From positions 1 through 24,723 of the forward strand of contig RXOD01004290.1 in assembly GCA_005223375.1 (NCBI GenBank): DNA of 24,723 nucleotides. The letters are read 5' to 3'. Of the stretch, positions 1-10,409 are shown in pieces; within the stretch, counting starts at the first letter, position 1, and each line of letters opens with the position of its first letter. Position numbers and translations under genes: made by a program. Source of the stretch: Amoebophrya sp. AT5.2 (taxonomy: Eukaryota > Sar > Dinophyceae > Syndiniales > Amoebophryaceae). The notes beneath the pieces were generated by a model. The model saw only the letters and a list, made by a program, of their open reading frames with translations. It was not told the DNA's origin and searched no databases.

Positions 1-23
1 TCGTATCGTTGTCACTCTCGCTC
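1..23 (+). repeat. A1 repeat, right-hand 23 bp of the left terminal repeat
   Basis: Bases 1-23 are identical to 12620-12642 and the match stops sharply at base 24. This is what is expected if the window opens inside the left terminal repeat. The rest of A1, about 131 nt if it mirrors A2 from 12489, would lie upstream of the window. The match is short, so its identity rests on its position relative to B1, A2 and B2. Confidence 0.7.
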
Positions 24-27
24 ATGC

Positions 28-989
28 ATGTCTTTTACCTCCTCTTTCCAATGGTAAGTCTGAGCTGGATGATTGGCTTGCCATGATTCCCGCCCAGTCT
101 ACCTATGGAGAGAAGCTCTCGGCAGGGACGGCAGGTTTTTCGAGTGTCACCTGGGTGCGGGCGTTGCTCCCCCAGTGTGCCTTGATTGTGGTTTTTGTGA
201 TCATCTGGTCACATTAACTGATGAGATATAGCGCGTTTGTGACTTCGGAGAGTGCGGTGTATGACAAACTTCTCATCTGAGAAGGCCCTCCATCTGCTAT
301 ATCTCAGGATACGGCGGATGTAAAACTTCCTCGACGTTCGACCCGTCTCGACTCTCGATCATCGTTTTCGCTTCGATTCTCATGTACCTCGATCACACTT
401 TCTTTGTGAGCGTACAATCGGATGCCACGGCGTCTGCCACCTCGTGCATGCAAGCACGAAGGGGAAAAAGGTCAGTAGCACTGCCGTCGCGAGGGCAGAA
501 GCTTATCGCTCGCTGGTTGTCGACTTATCAGAGTGTTCCTCGAACGCCTCAAAAGCGCCAGATGTACTTGGCACATATGCACAGCACGTCAAAAATACAA
601 GCAGTTTCTCCATCCAAAGCAATCACAGTGAAGGTTTTTTCTGTTGATGTTTTTTCAGGATGCCGATGTGGCAAAACAGGATTGAGAATGTCCCACTCGA
701 ATGGGTCGCAGATGAGAAAAACGCCAATTTTACCTTCAAACAGAATTTCCAAGAGCAAAGGCTGGGCCAGCCCGCCCCTACTACTGTAAAAAGAGAAATC
801 AAAACTGGTGTTTGTAAGTTCTCAGCGCCGAAGGGAATGGAGAACAATACGACTGCTTTTCAAAGAAACGATCAGCAGTACTTTCCAAACCAAATTCCTG
901 AGATCATCAACGAGCAAAATGACAACTTCCACAAGCACTTATTCTTCGCAGGAGAACTTGCATTCGCTGCACGCCCCAGCTTCAAATAG
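28..989 (+). CDS. Putative small spliced ORF in the retroelement leader (exons 28-53 and 659-989)
   Basis: An ATG at 28 opens eight codons ending at a strong donor (GTAAGT at 54). A good acceptor (TTTTTTCAG, ending at 658) precedes a 109-codon open frame whose phase fits this donor exactly, giving a predicted protein of about 118 aa. The second exon alone could also start at ATG 660. The product is rich in Asn, Gln and charged residues, and I see no domain, signal peptide or catalytic motif. It lies between the left repeat and ORF 1059-1852, in the same frame as the first part of that ORF but separated by a stop at 987-989. It may be a small accessory or leader peptide of the element, or a chance open frame. 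Splice-site quality is the only positive evidence. Confidence 0.25.
196..305 (+). other. Structured leader: two hairpins with the same C-ATCT-G loop and an enclosing inverted repeat
   Basis: Hairpin 1 spans 196-213: a 7-bp stem (with one G-T wobble) around the loop ATCT. Hairpin 2 spans 269-284: stem CTTCTC/GAGAAG, again around loop ATCT closed by C-G. A perfect 10-bp inverted repeat, GAGATATAGC at 223-232 and GCTATATCTC at 296-305, encloses hairpin 2, and CATCTG occurs a third time just before its right arm (291-296). A smaller hairpin, GAGAG-AAG-CTCTC, lies at 108-120. The location just inside the left repeat would suit a packaging, dimerisation or translation signal in the element RNA, but that role is inference. 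Confidence 0.5.
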
Positions 990-1058
990 ATGCACCCCTG
1001 CTCTCTCTTCAGTAACACGCAGCACGTGAAGAAGTAGGTACAGCACACCCAAAGCAAT

Positions 1059-1852
1059 ATGCAGAAAGACCAACTATCGCTTCGAAAGTTAGATCGCAGC
1101 ACGCTCCTGGGCTACATCGGCGATCGTATTCGCCTGGCTCGGCACAACAACTCCTCCCGCAAGTTCCAGGAGTCGATGGATATCATGGTAGAAGTCCAGA
1201 AAGCCATGGATATCTTCTTCCAGCACCAGGAAAGCCAAGAGCTCGAAGGGCCCGATGCCTTAGGCTCCCCCCTCATCACGGGCTCCGCTGGAAACGCCAT
1301 CTGGAAGTACTTGTTTTCTATTACAAATTCAACTTCCGACTTCCGCGAGTTTCTCTTCATGTTGTGCATGTGCAGATGACTACACCACTCAAAAAATTCC
1401 CCACCAGGGATGAAATCGCGGCTACCTCGGTGATGGCTGTGGAGAACAACATGTGCCTCATGAAGATCGCGGGCAAACTGGGCATCGACAAAGAGGCCTG
1501 CAAAGCCCCCATGCCCTCATGCATCGACAAGAAGGCCTTGGGAGCGGTGTTGTACGTGAGTGCGAAAAAGCTGTGGAACGAGCAGTCGCAATCGACGACA
1601 GATAAGTGCGAACATTTCAAAGAACGGATGAAAACTTGCGAGGAGCAGAAGCATGGAGGAGAAACCCCAGCTAGCAGCAGCGCAAGGCCCCTCCTGCACT
1701 TCAGTGACGATGAAGAAGAAGACAGCATCTGGAAGAGTGTCCGAGGCTCCCCGTCCACGACGGAGAGAAAATGCCCCTACGCCGATGATGATGAGGACTA
1801 CGGCGACGAGATCGGAGACCCGCATGGGGCGGCCCGATACCACATGAAGTAG
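1059..1852 (+). CDS. Hypothetical retroelement ORF broken by a -1 frame change near 1376
   Basis: The first half (ATG 1059 to the stop at 1377-1379, 106 codons) has a charged N-terminus followed by helix-like sequence. The second half is open in the -1 frame to 1852, with an ATG at 1364 and another at 1376, and continues with helical, Cys-containing sequence and an acidic tail (clusters of Asp/Glu around 1700-1720 and 1783-1806). The -1 frame is also open well upstream of 1364, so the two halves overlap. Explanations are a programmed -1 frameshift, an intron, a recent indel, or two overlapping genes. A GT-AG pair at 1307-1375 looks intron-like but its removal leads directly into TGA. Donors at 1188 or 1194 would restore the frame but delete coding-looking sequence. 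I recognise no family. By position it could be an accessory or Gag-related protein. Confidence 0.4.
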
Positions 1853-2383
1853 GCTATCGTCTCCCTCAAACTATCACGAAAATTGCCCCTAATGAATCTT
1901 GTGGCGTGACCACAATTCTGAACTCCACGTGCAAAGTAGCACGGGAGAAGTGGTGCTTACGAAGAAGAAGTACCCAGGGAGCATTAACACACAGCTGCGC
2001 AGCTCTCAGTGCCTCTCTCGAGCACAGTTGCCCCCTTCTGTCGCGGGTATGATGCTGAGCACGAATATGTCCAGTTTTGCTTCTTGTCCAATCTCTTTTT
2101 TTTTACGTTTCTTTCGGGTAGAGAGAATCGGCGACAAAAACGAGTAACAAGGTTTTCCTTCGACTTCGGGATAAGGAGCGTACTGTAAGGCACTCATCAC
2201 CTCATCAACACAGCTGTAAACTCAATACGCATGTCTCTCCGAATCTTACCAATCAATCTTAAAAATCCGGTTGCAGCAGCAGAAATCGAGCGATAGGGCT
2301 GTCCCCCTTTAGCTTTCCCCTACAAACAAGAAGTAAATCTCTTTGCTCTAGTTGCTATAACTACAGCACAGCAGTACTACAAA

Positions 2384-5300
2384 ATGTCAAAAGCCAACGA
2401 CTCTGTTATTATGAAGGATTATGACTCCGATGTCGAAGGAGAAGTCGAAATCGACGCGGTCCGCGCTGAGATGGCCGCCGAAGCGGCCAAAACCCCTCCG
2501 AAACAAGAAGAAAAACTGCACCAAGAAAAGCAGTGGGAGGGGACCTTCCAAAACATCGAGGACATCGAGCTAAGCCTCCTCCGCTCCCCGCAGGCGGGGC
2601 CGAAACGCGGAAGCAAGACTTCCGCTCTCCTGGCGGAACCGGGTCGGATGAACAGCAACCACGCGAAAGCACCGTCAAAGTACAGCGTGGCCCGCGTCGA
2701 GCTGGTCGAGGAGGAGCTCGAGCGTCAGCTCTTCGGCGGCGACGAAGATGAGGTGTTAGGCGGTGGAAACCTGCCCATGCGCCAAGTCCCCCCCAAAAAC
2801 TACGACGCACCGAGCGCGATGGGCTCGTGGTTCATGCGCGGAGAGATAAACATCTCGGAGCTGGCGATGTTCGACGACACGCCGATCGCATCCATCCGCG
2901 CGGAGGCGCAGCGGAAACTGGACGAGGTGTTGCCGAAAATGGACCGAATCTACGCTACCATGGCGCAGAAGACCACACTCAGCTGCAAACTGTTCCACCC
3001 CACCGAGTTATTCTTCTCCGAATTCGAGCAGAAGTTGGAGATGGGTGATTCGGAAGACGAGGAAAAGCTGAAAGCCAAACAAAGCGCATCGGCTATTGCG
3101 CTGCACGTGCTGTGCTTGTGTGCGCGCTATGCATACGCAGGTGGAGAAGCGCTGGCAGAGAAGGAATGCGAAAACATCAAAACAGTCATTCTCTCTCTCG
3201 ATCCTGCCGGTGTCGATTTCGTGATCAGTTGCAGACAGGTCCTCACTTACGTGCTCTCCTACGCGCCGATGCGGGACCACCGCTTCGAGCTGCACCCTTT
3301 GGCCAAGGTGCTCTTCTCCGGGGAGCAGTGCCTTTCCTTTATGGAAACGGCACAATTGGTCTTCACCTATTTGAGATGTGTCGCAGTCATCTCGCTCGAC
3401 GAAGACCTGAAGGACTCCGAAACAATCGTAAGGAAGTTATCATCCTTCGACAACATGTTTGATTTCTTCAGACCGCAGTGCGCAACCTTCTTTTTCAACG
3501 CGCCCTTCACGAAAGAGGACATGAAGAGCAGCTGCGACAAAACAGAGGGCAGATGGGCAAAACTCTTCGGGAAAGATGGCTGCCAGACGAAGGTAGCACA
3601 ATGGACGAACGCCCTCAAAAAATTCGACTTCCTGAAGGCGGCCAGAAAAGAGCACCCGGAACAGTTTGCCATCGCCGATCAGCAGCAAGAGGCGCAGCGC
3701 CAGCGGCCGAAGTCGCAGGAAAGACGCTCGCAAAGATCTGAACAGCACGACGACGTCGTTGAGTTGAACTCGAATGGAGACAGGCTGTGGGAAGAACAAT
3801 ACGAGCGTGCTGAGCGCGCCGAGCAGGAGCGAGGCGCCGCCCCCATGGAAGGCATCGAAGAGGCACAGCAGCTAGCGTCAATCGACCCGGTCCACGACCA
3901 AGTGCTCCACGAGTTCAAAGAGCAGCTGCACTGGGATCACCCCGGCGAGGAATTCTCAGTACAAGAAGGAGAAAACAACAGCATCCACGTCTTCCCCAAG
4001 CATGAAGGCAGGCGGAGGTACTCCGCCGCCCTCGTCAACAACCGCCTCTCAGCCGAGCTCAGACGCAGGGATAGCGAATCCGAAAAGCGCAAGGCAGATG
4101 AGCAGGTAGCCCGCTGCCTCGCGCTGGGCGAGGATCATCCGACAGAGGGTCGCCAACCGCAGCAACGCCAGGTGAAATTCAACGAAGAAGCAGCAGCAGT
4201 CAGCAACTACAGCTTTCTACTCCCCGCGCGCCTCGCGGGTAAGAACTACCATCAGCAGGCGTTGTTAATGGCAGGCAAAGGAGCCCCGCCCCCGAAAGGG
4301 CCGGTGCAGCCGGATCTCCAGAAGCCAGCAATCCGCGGACGAAAAGCGGTGCCAGTGACTATGGAGCACCAGATGCAGAGACTGCTCATGGGCGGTTTTG
4401 ATCCGCAGTGTGCTGCTAAGAACCACAGCGCGCACCCACTAGAATACGATCCTAGTGTGGTGAGTTCGTACGAGCTGCGAGAACCGGTGCCTGGGGAAAC
4501 TTCGCGCGTCTGCCGCCCAAAGAGACCCAACCAAGGGCCCTTCTCCAACCACCACCACCTCATCGCCGATCGCGGCCTCAACGAAATGCTCGTGCATGAT
4601 GGCGCAAAAATGAACCTAGCAGGACCGCTGCTAGGAGGCAAAGAGGCCCCGTGGCCCTTCAACCAAGAAGGCCAAAGCAAAACCGAGAATAACAATCGCA
4701 GCCGAGCCGTGTCGTCGAGGGACAAAAATCCGGGCAAAGGGGGTGCCTCGTTCCAGTTCCACAACAAGCACAAGCCTACTCCAGCTGAGCAGCAGGTCCA
4801 CACTAAAGCTGCAGACCTGGCAGGAGAAGCACCGGATCACGAGATCAGGCGTGGAGGAAAAGAAGAGCAGGATTACTACAACGAGTACTTCCAAAATCGC
4901 CGAAACTACAATGATGAAGAGTGGGCGGACCCGCATGGGAATGACTGGCACCAGGATCGAAAGGGAGCCGGGCACCGCGGCAGGAAGGTCGAGGAGAACC
5001 TCGATCCGAACTACAGCACCATCAACAATTACAACGTCGATCGCCGCCAGCCGCGAAAAAGCCAGGCAGGAGCCGATAGGAACCACCGCCGCAGTGGTAC
5101 ACAGGGCTGTGTAAAAACTGCCGCCGACGAAGAGCAGGAACGAGCAGAGAGGCTCAACTCCGCAGCGGATAGGCTGCAAAGAGCTCGCGAGGAAAGAGAA
5201 ATCATCGAAGAAACCGAGCGGGAAGAAGCAAGACTACGCGAAGCCCGGCGCAACTTGATCGGTCGCGAAAGAAGAGGCGAACAGGGCCGCCGCCACAACT

Positions 5301-7000
5301 ACAACGAGAGGCCGGCCGAGTGCAGGCGCCGCGATTCCACCCTCCCAGACCCCCTCGCGGGCATGACTACCATCAAAACCCAGGTGGCCCTAGTGGTGGA
5401 AGACCAGCACGCTGATCTCACACTCTACCTCGAGGAAGCAGAGCATGGCACGCACATCGCCCCGGCGACTGAGCGGGATCTCGCCATCCCGCCCAACCTC
5501 TACCACCGAGTGGGATTCGTCTACTACGAGCGCGAAAAGGTGGTGAGTCCCATGATCGGAAGATGCTTCAATCACAAGATCCGCGTGTACTTCCGCGCGC
5601 GCGCTGATGAGCAGGTTGCCGAAGGCGACTTCTCCACACCGCCGATCGAATCCGAGTACTTGTACGGAGTGTGCCAGAGATCCACAATCATCTGGTTCAT
5701 CAACCACTTCGATAACGGAAGAGGAGACTACGCGGCGGAGGTACTCCTGACGCTTGCAGCGCAGGGTCTGATGGCGCGCAACGGCTTCGAGAAGATGGTG
5801 GATCTGTTCATCGCTGGCGAAAAACCAAAGCTGGAGCAAGGAGCGTTCTTTCCGCTGGGTGTGCCGATCAAAAAAGAGCGTCAGGAGGAGCTGGAGGGCA
5901 TTGTCTCAATGGCAATCTCGAACTCGGGGAACCTGTACATCAGCCTCAAAATGCCCAGCAGGGAGACGCACTCCAAGCTGAGGATCGGCTCCGAAAAAGT
6001 GAGACGCGACGTCCTGCCGGTCAGCTCGTCGCATCACCTGGATCCGCAGTCAGCAGATCCAAAGAACGCAAAACACTTGGTGGACAACTTCACTGTCTGC
6101 AACATCCTGACCATGCTGACCTACCAAGTGGGCCGCTGCTGGAGAGGCTCGGTTGAGCTGCAGAACTCGCGGTATGCGGACTTCTGCCAGCGCATCCACG
6201 CGAACGGCGCACGTCTCCCGGCGTTGATTGGGCGGAAGCAGAAGGAGAAATTCGTTCTCGAGTTTACGGATCGACTCGAGCATTACCAGACCCGGAACCC
6301 ATCTGTCGCCGAGCTGATCGCGGATATGATCCGCTGGTTGGAAATGGTCCCCGATGCAGCGAACGCTCCCCGGCTGCCCCTGGGCAACCTCACCGCCCCC
6401 CCGGCGCCAGGTCTGCATGCCCCGGCCGCGCCGGGTGCAGGAGGAGGCAAACAGCCGAAAGGCAAAGAAGGAAAAGGAAAAGGAAAAAACTACTACAACA
6501 CATGGGGTTCGGGAAAGTATCAGCAAAACTACCAGCAAAATCATCAAGGGACCAACTGGAACGGCTACAACAACTTCACATATGGGAGCCTCCCGGGGCA
6601 GCAGAACGGATACTACCAATCCCAACACCAGCAGCAGCACCAACATCAACACCCCAACCCCCAGATCCCAAACATCACGTCCAACAAACGCCAGCGTGAG
6701 GAACCCGCCGCGGCAGCGGCCGGAGGCTCCAAGTACAAGGTGGGACCGGATGGTAACCGGACACAAGGATCATACCTTGTAGAAAGACACCGCAACGCAA
6801 TTCACACCAAAACTGGCGTGAAACCTGAAGAAATCCAGTGTTGTCGTGGATTGTGTACCTACCATCTGGCCGCCCGGGTGGGGATCACGGACGACGCAGG
6901 AGAGCTAGTCTGCTGCCCAGCTGGCGATGGGTGTAAGAGAGACCCAGGTCACAAGATCACAAATGGTTTCTACGAGGAGAAATGCACCAAGGGCAAGTAA
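2384..7000 (+). CDS. Giant Gag-like structural protein of the retroelement, 1538 aa
   Basis: One uninterrupted frame begins at ATG 2384 (context ACAAAATG) and ends with TAA. It has the layout expected of a nucleic-acid-binding coat protein rather than an enzyme. An acidic N-terminus (residues 1-130) precedes a helical, Cys-containing globular region (about 140-430). A very long hydrophilic stretch rich in Gln, Glu, Arg and Asn follows (about 430-990). A second globular block runs from about 994 to 1322, then a Pro/Ala linker, a GKGKGK basic patch near 1365, and Asn/Gln/His-rich sequence. The last 55 residues hold CC-x3-C, H, CC, C, H and C, which could coordinate zinc, though not with the CCHC spacing of a retroviral knuckle. 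No protease motif is visible. Its place directly upstream of pol is that of gag. It is two to three times longer than usual Gag proteins, and I infer the role from position and composition only. Confidence 0.65.
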   Translation: MSKANDSVIMKDYDSDVEGEVEIDAVRAEMAAEAAKTPPKQEEKLHQEKQWEGTFQNIEDIELSLLRSPQAGPKRGSKTSALLAEPGRMNSNHAKAPSKYSVARVELVEEELERQLFGGDEDEVLGGGNLPMRQVPPKNYDAPSAMGSWFMRGEINISELAMFDDTPIASIRAEAQRKLDEVLPKMDRIYATMAQKTTLSCKLFHPTELFFSEFEQKLEMGDSEDEEKLKAKQSASAIALHVLCLCARYAYAGGEALAEKECENIKTVILSLDPAGVDFVISCRQVLTYVLSYAPMRDHRFELHPLAKVLFSGEQCLSFMETAQLVFTYLRCVAVISLDEDLKDSETIVRKLSSFDNMFDFFRPQCATFFFNAPFTKEDMKSSCDKTEGRWAKLFGKDGCQTKVAQWTNALKKFDFLKAARKEHPEQFAIADQQQEAQRQRPKSQERRSQRSEQHDDVVELNSNGDRLWEEQYERAERAEQERGAAPMEGIEEAQQLASIDPVHDQVLHEFKEQLHWDHPGEEFSVQEGENNSIHVFPKHEGRRRYSAALVNNRLSAELRRRDSESEKRKADEQVARCLALGEDHPTEGRQPQQRQVKFNEEAAAVSNYSFLLPARLAGKNYHQQALLMAGKGAPPPKGPVQPDLQKPAIRGRKAVPVTMEHQMQRLLMGGFDPQCAAKNHSAHPLEYDPSVVSSYELREPVPGETSRVCRPKRPNQGPFSNHHHLIADRGLNEMLVHDGAKMNLAGPLLGGKEAPWPFNQEGQSKTENNNRSRAVSSRDKNPGKGGASFQFHNKHKPTPAEQQVHTKAADLAGEAPDHEIRRGGKEEQDYYNEYFQNRRNYNDEEWADPHGNDWHQDRKGAGHRGRKVEENLDPNYSTINNYNVDRRQPRKSQAGADRNHRRSGTQGCVKTAADEEQERAERLNSAADRLQRAREEREIIEETEREEARLREARRNLIGRERRGEQGRRHNYNERPAECRRRDSTLPDPLAGMTTIKTQVALVVEDQHADLTLYLEEAEHGTHIAPATERDLAIPPNLYHRVGFVYYEREKVVSPMIGRCFNHKIRVYFRARADEQVAEGDFSTPPIESEYLYGVCQRSTIIWFINHFDNGRGDYAAEVLLTLAAQGLMARNGFEKMVDLFIAGEKPKLEQGAFFPLGVPIKKERQEELEGIVSMAISNSGNLYISLKMPSRETHSKLRIGSEKVRRDVLPVSSSHHLDPQSADPKNAKHLVDNFTVCNILTMLTYQVGRCWRGSVELQNSRYADFCQRIHANGARLPALIGRKQKEKFVLEFTDRLEHYQTRNPSVAELIADMIRWLEMVPDAANAPRLPLGNLTAPPAPGLHAPAAPGAGGGKQPKGKEGKGKGKNYYNTWGSGKYQQNYQQNHQGTNWNGYNNFTYGSLPGQQNGYYQSQHQQQHQHQHPNPQIPNITSNKRQREEPAAAAAGGSKYKVGPDGNRTQGSYLVERHRNAIHTKTGVKPEEIQCCRGLCTYHLAARVGITDDAGELVCCPAGDGCKRDPGHKITNGFYEEKCTKGK

Positions 7001-8015
7001 ATCAACTACCGTTAGCACCGAGTGCGGTCATCTGTAGATCGCAGATGAAAAGGGTAAGAGAATCTCAGCACAAGTACCCAGAAACGCTCTAGAGGCTGGC
7101 AGTCCAAGCAGAGCGTCCACTTCAAATTGCTGTTGGTGTGCGGAATTCTATTTGTTTGAACTATTATTTTGTCTTCAAATGAACTTGAAAGTACAGATCC
7201 ACCTATCTAAGGATGTACGAAAAATATATTGATATATGAATATCTATGGGAAGAATAGTTCTCCCGGCAAACGCACGGGCACTTTATCGCGCAGAGCGCA
7301 ACAAGAAATTCTAGTTCCTGCCGCTATTAAATAGCAAGGGAACAACAGTGAAAAATACAGAAGCTACAAAAACTTCGTTTTGAAATTAGATTGGACCCCA
7401 ATCGATAATTCCTTGTTTCACCTCTTGGGTTGATTACGCATTAGATAAACAGCAGCAGTCACCCTAGCTCTTGTAGCCGAGGTAACTAGCAGCAGTAGAA
7501 TTCTCTTGCAGTGTATGCGACATCTGCTACTCCGCGGAGAAGCATCGTCTATTATGCCTACCCTCCACAAAAAATCGAAAGACCATTAAGACTCTAGTAG
7601 CAGTTAGTACCGAGCCTAACAGTATAGAGAAAGCAGCGAAAAAGCGTGGTCCAACTAGTACGGAAACTCTCGTGTCAGCCTCGCGAAACTGTGGCGTTAG
7701 TAGGGTCCTCTACACCACCACAAAAAACAAGCTTCGAGAATTGCGTTTTCCGTCTTTGCAAAAAAGATACTATCGAAGCCACGGAGTGCACATGCAATGC
7801 GCAATCAGTTGTAGATCTTCTTCGGAGAGCGCAGGATAGCTCCAGGAGGGAGGAGAGAAGAGTGCGGGCAAACGCGTTACGGCAAATTCGCCTGCTTTCT
7901 CATCGCACTTGAATCCAATCAAGTTCATTTTCTCCATCTTCCCAAAACAACAGAACTAGATATCCCCCCCCTCACCTGCCATAGTTAATAGATACTGAGC
8001 AGAGTGTCGCCCATC
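7001..8015. other. About 1 kb without a convincing gene between the Gag-like ORF and pol
   Basis: The base composition is more AT-rich than the flanking ORFs and stops are frequent in all frames. Directly after the Gag-like stop there is a hairpin, CATCTG at 7029-7034 and CAGATG at 7042-7047 with a 7-nt loop, repeating the CATCTG core seen in the leader. A perfect palindromic stem GCTATT-A-AATAGC lies at 7324-7336. An 88-codon open frame at 7646-7912 has no ATG start and no recognisable features. The gap may hold a separate promoter or an internal translation signal for pol, but the sequence does not show which. Confidence 0.4.
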
Positions 8016-10409
8016 ATGGCGGCGTTATCCACCATGAGGAAAAAATCCATCGATGAGCTACGCATCTTGCTTGCAGTCGAGAAATCACAAAGGATGCGAC
8101 AAGAGCAGCAGCGGCTGAACGCGATCGTTCGAGAATGGCAAGCGAAGCGCGCAGCGATGCACTCGAACTGGGATGACGGTCTATGGACCTGCCGCCGCGC
8201 TGCGAAATCGCCGCACGCCGAGGAAATCTCGCGCAGCTACATCGGCTACGACAAAGAATACGAAACGCAGATGTTCAGCCCCTGCTTCCTCTCCATGATC
8301 GCAGAGCACCTCGGGTTCGCGTCACAAGCAGTCCGAAAATCAGTTTACGGCCCAGGAGGCCTCGTCAACCTCGGGTTTGATGTGGAAGGCAAAGTGCCCA
8401 TCTACGGGGTGTGGCCAGAAGCAAAGAAACTCACCTGCAACGAAAAGCAACGCGTGAAAGACGCTGAGGCAGATGTGGCGGCGGCAATAGCCCAGATCGA
8501 CACGCTGGCCAAGTTCCGAGAGGAACCATACGCGTTCGAAGACGCGCAGACGCAGAAAAGATGCTACGAAGCCATCCAGGAGCTGTGGAAAGGGCCGCAC
8601 GCAGAAAAAATCGAGAAGAAGGAAATCCCAAAAAACACATGGGTCTTCCCATACTTTGGGTATTAGTTTCTTTGTCAAGTCTCACTTTCTTGTGTGTTTC
8701 TCGATGGCACACGACCAATAGTTTTCATGATCACTTCGGCCTATGCCTCATAAAAATAACATCACCCACCGCACCTCTGCAGGCTGGGGCAAAAATGGGA
8801 TTCGGAAACGGCCTCATACAAAAAAGTGAGGCCGATTGCGAATGAGAAGCTGCGAAACCAAGTAACATCGCCAATACAAGAACATATGGTGTTACCCGGC
8901 ACGCCGACCCTCGTGGATATGGTGCTCTACGCCGCCAACCCCCTGCTGCAAGAGACGCTGATGCAGAGCAAGGAATCAGTCACTGCTTCAATAGTAGAAA
9001 ACCGCAAGGAGGCGGGCAGCGGGAAAATGAGGTGGCGCGACGCGACGAGGCTCAGCGGCCCCGTGCCCGAGTTCAAGGGGAAGTCTTTCTTGCCGTGTTT
9101 CGGCAAGTTAGATTTGTACCAGGCCTACCTGCAAATGGCCGTTCGGAACCCCAATCGCAACTACTTCCAGGTCTACAACCCTAGCACGAAGAAGTTCGAG
9201 TTCGGCAAACTGAGTGCACTCAGCTTCGGCAATGTGCACTCGGTCTTTGGATTCGTTGGTAGCATCAGCGAATTGCTGAATCACTTGATAAATGATATTC
9301 TCGGTATCCCCGCCACGGTGTACGTGGACGATATCATTTTCATGTGCACGGAAGAGCTAGGTCCGATCTACATGAAGGCAATAAGAGAAATGTTGGCGCT
9401 GATAGGAATAGCGGTCGAGCCAAACAAATGCGAAGTAGCAAAGATAGGAGAACCCATAGAGCTACTGGGCGTCGACTTTACTACCTTCGAAAACCGCATC
9501 GAGGTGAAGCTCACCGAAAAGAAGATCGAAGCAGTCAACAAAAAGGTCAAAGAAGCATGGGGGTACCTGAACAGGTTAGAGCACGATGCAGCTAAGGTGA
9601 CGCAAGACGATCTGCGCGATTTCTTTCACCTGCTGGAAGAATTGAACGGTCTATTTATTCACTGTACGTTTTGGCGCAACATCAAGAAGGGTATCCCCCT
9701 CACAGGACATATTTACAACCTCGTCTCGTCCTTCGGAAAATTTTGCAGCTTAATAAAATCGTACAAGTGTTTTAAGATGATAAAAGCACTCACAAAGAAG
9801 ATGAGCGAAGAAGTGAACTCGCGTATCCCGATGGTCATTAGAAAGGATGTTGCTGTTAGAGGCAAACTGCACGTGATGACGGACGCATCGTCTAGCGAAA
9901 AGGAAGGAGGGAAAGTCGCCTTCGGCGGCTTGATCTTCTTTCCTGACGGAACCTCCAAAGGATTCTCTTTGCATCTCAAACAAAAGCAACTACCCCCCGT
10001 ACTGAGACGTAGGACCATCTTGGTCTACGAGCTGGTGGCGCTCTATATGGCGCAAATAATTTACGCCGACGACTTAAAAAGTTACAATGCGCTCATGCAC
10101 TGCGACAACGCAGGTGCCACTTACGGGGTAGTAAAAGGAAGGTTGCGGTGCCCGATCGCCACGGCGGTCGTGGCTAGCATCACATCGTTCAACCTGCGCA
10201 ACGATGTCTTCAACTTCTACGCCTACATTAACACCGATGACAACGTCAGTGACGCTTGTACTAGGGTGGAGATGTTAGAGGAACTCGCGCGTAGTTACAA
10301 CACCATCTTCCCGTACGACGATGAGTATATTCGATCGGTGCTCGTGAGAGTCGCCGACGATATGGCAACCAACATGAGCGATCTCTACCTCGGCTTCGAT
10401 CCTCAGTGA
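8016..10409 (+). CDS. Reverse transcriptase-RNase H (Pol), exons 8016-8659 and 8783-10409
   Basis: The protein copies the element RNA into DNA and degrades the RNA strand. Joining the exons across GT-AG at 8660-8782 is exactly in frame (phase 2) and gives 756 aa. The junction restores the start of the RT fold, with K-K-V-R-P-I-A-N at about residues 228-235 just after it. Palm motif A is LDLYQAY (Asp about 325), a fingers/palm segment reads SFGNVHSVFGF, and the catalytic motif C is YVDD at 395-398. The RNase H part has TDAS (Asp 582), YE (Glu 631), HCDN (Asp 656) and SDACTR (Asp 705), the expected four acidic residues. Residues 1-214 are a helical N-terminal extension. No protease, integrase or methylase-like domain is visible, which fits the PAT/Ngaro type. 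ATG 8016 is chosen as the first ATG. A 212-nt spacer separates it from the recombinase gene. Confidence 0.88.
8660..8782 (+). other. Spliceosomal-type intron inside the pol gene, 123 nt
   Basis: The donor is G|GTATTA and the acceptor is CACCTCTGCAG|G. Without splicing, the upstream frame stops at 8664-8666 and the RT frame has no ATG before its conserved motifs. With splicing, codon GGG spans the junction and the two frames fuse without a gap. The intron is T/C- and A-rich compared with its exons. Introns are rarely kept in retroelements that pass through spliced RNA, so its presence suggests that the genomic RNA escapes splicing. Confidence 0.82.

Noticed and set aside
1307..1375. A GT-AG pair that looks like a 69-nt intron in ORF 1059-1852
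   Set aside because: Its removal keeps the first frame and leads directly into the TGA at 1377, so it does not join the two halves.
7646..7912. An 88-codon frame between the Gag-like ORF and pol
   Set aside because: It has no ATG, no recognisable motif, and AT-rich composition like the surrounding spacer.
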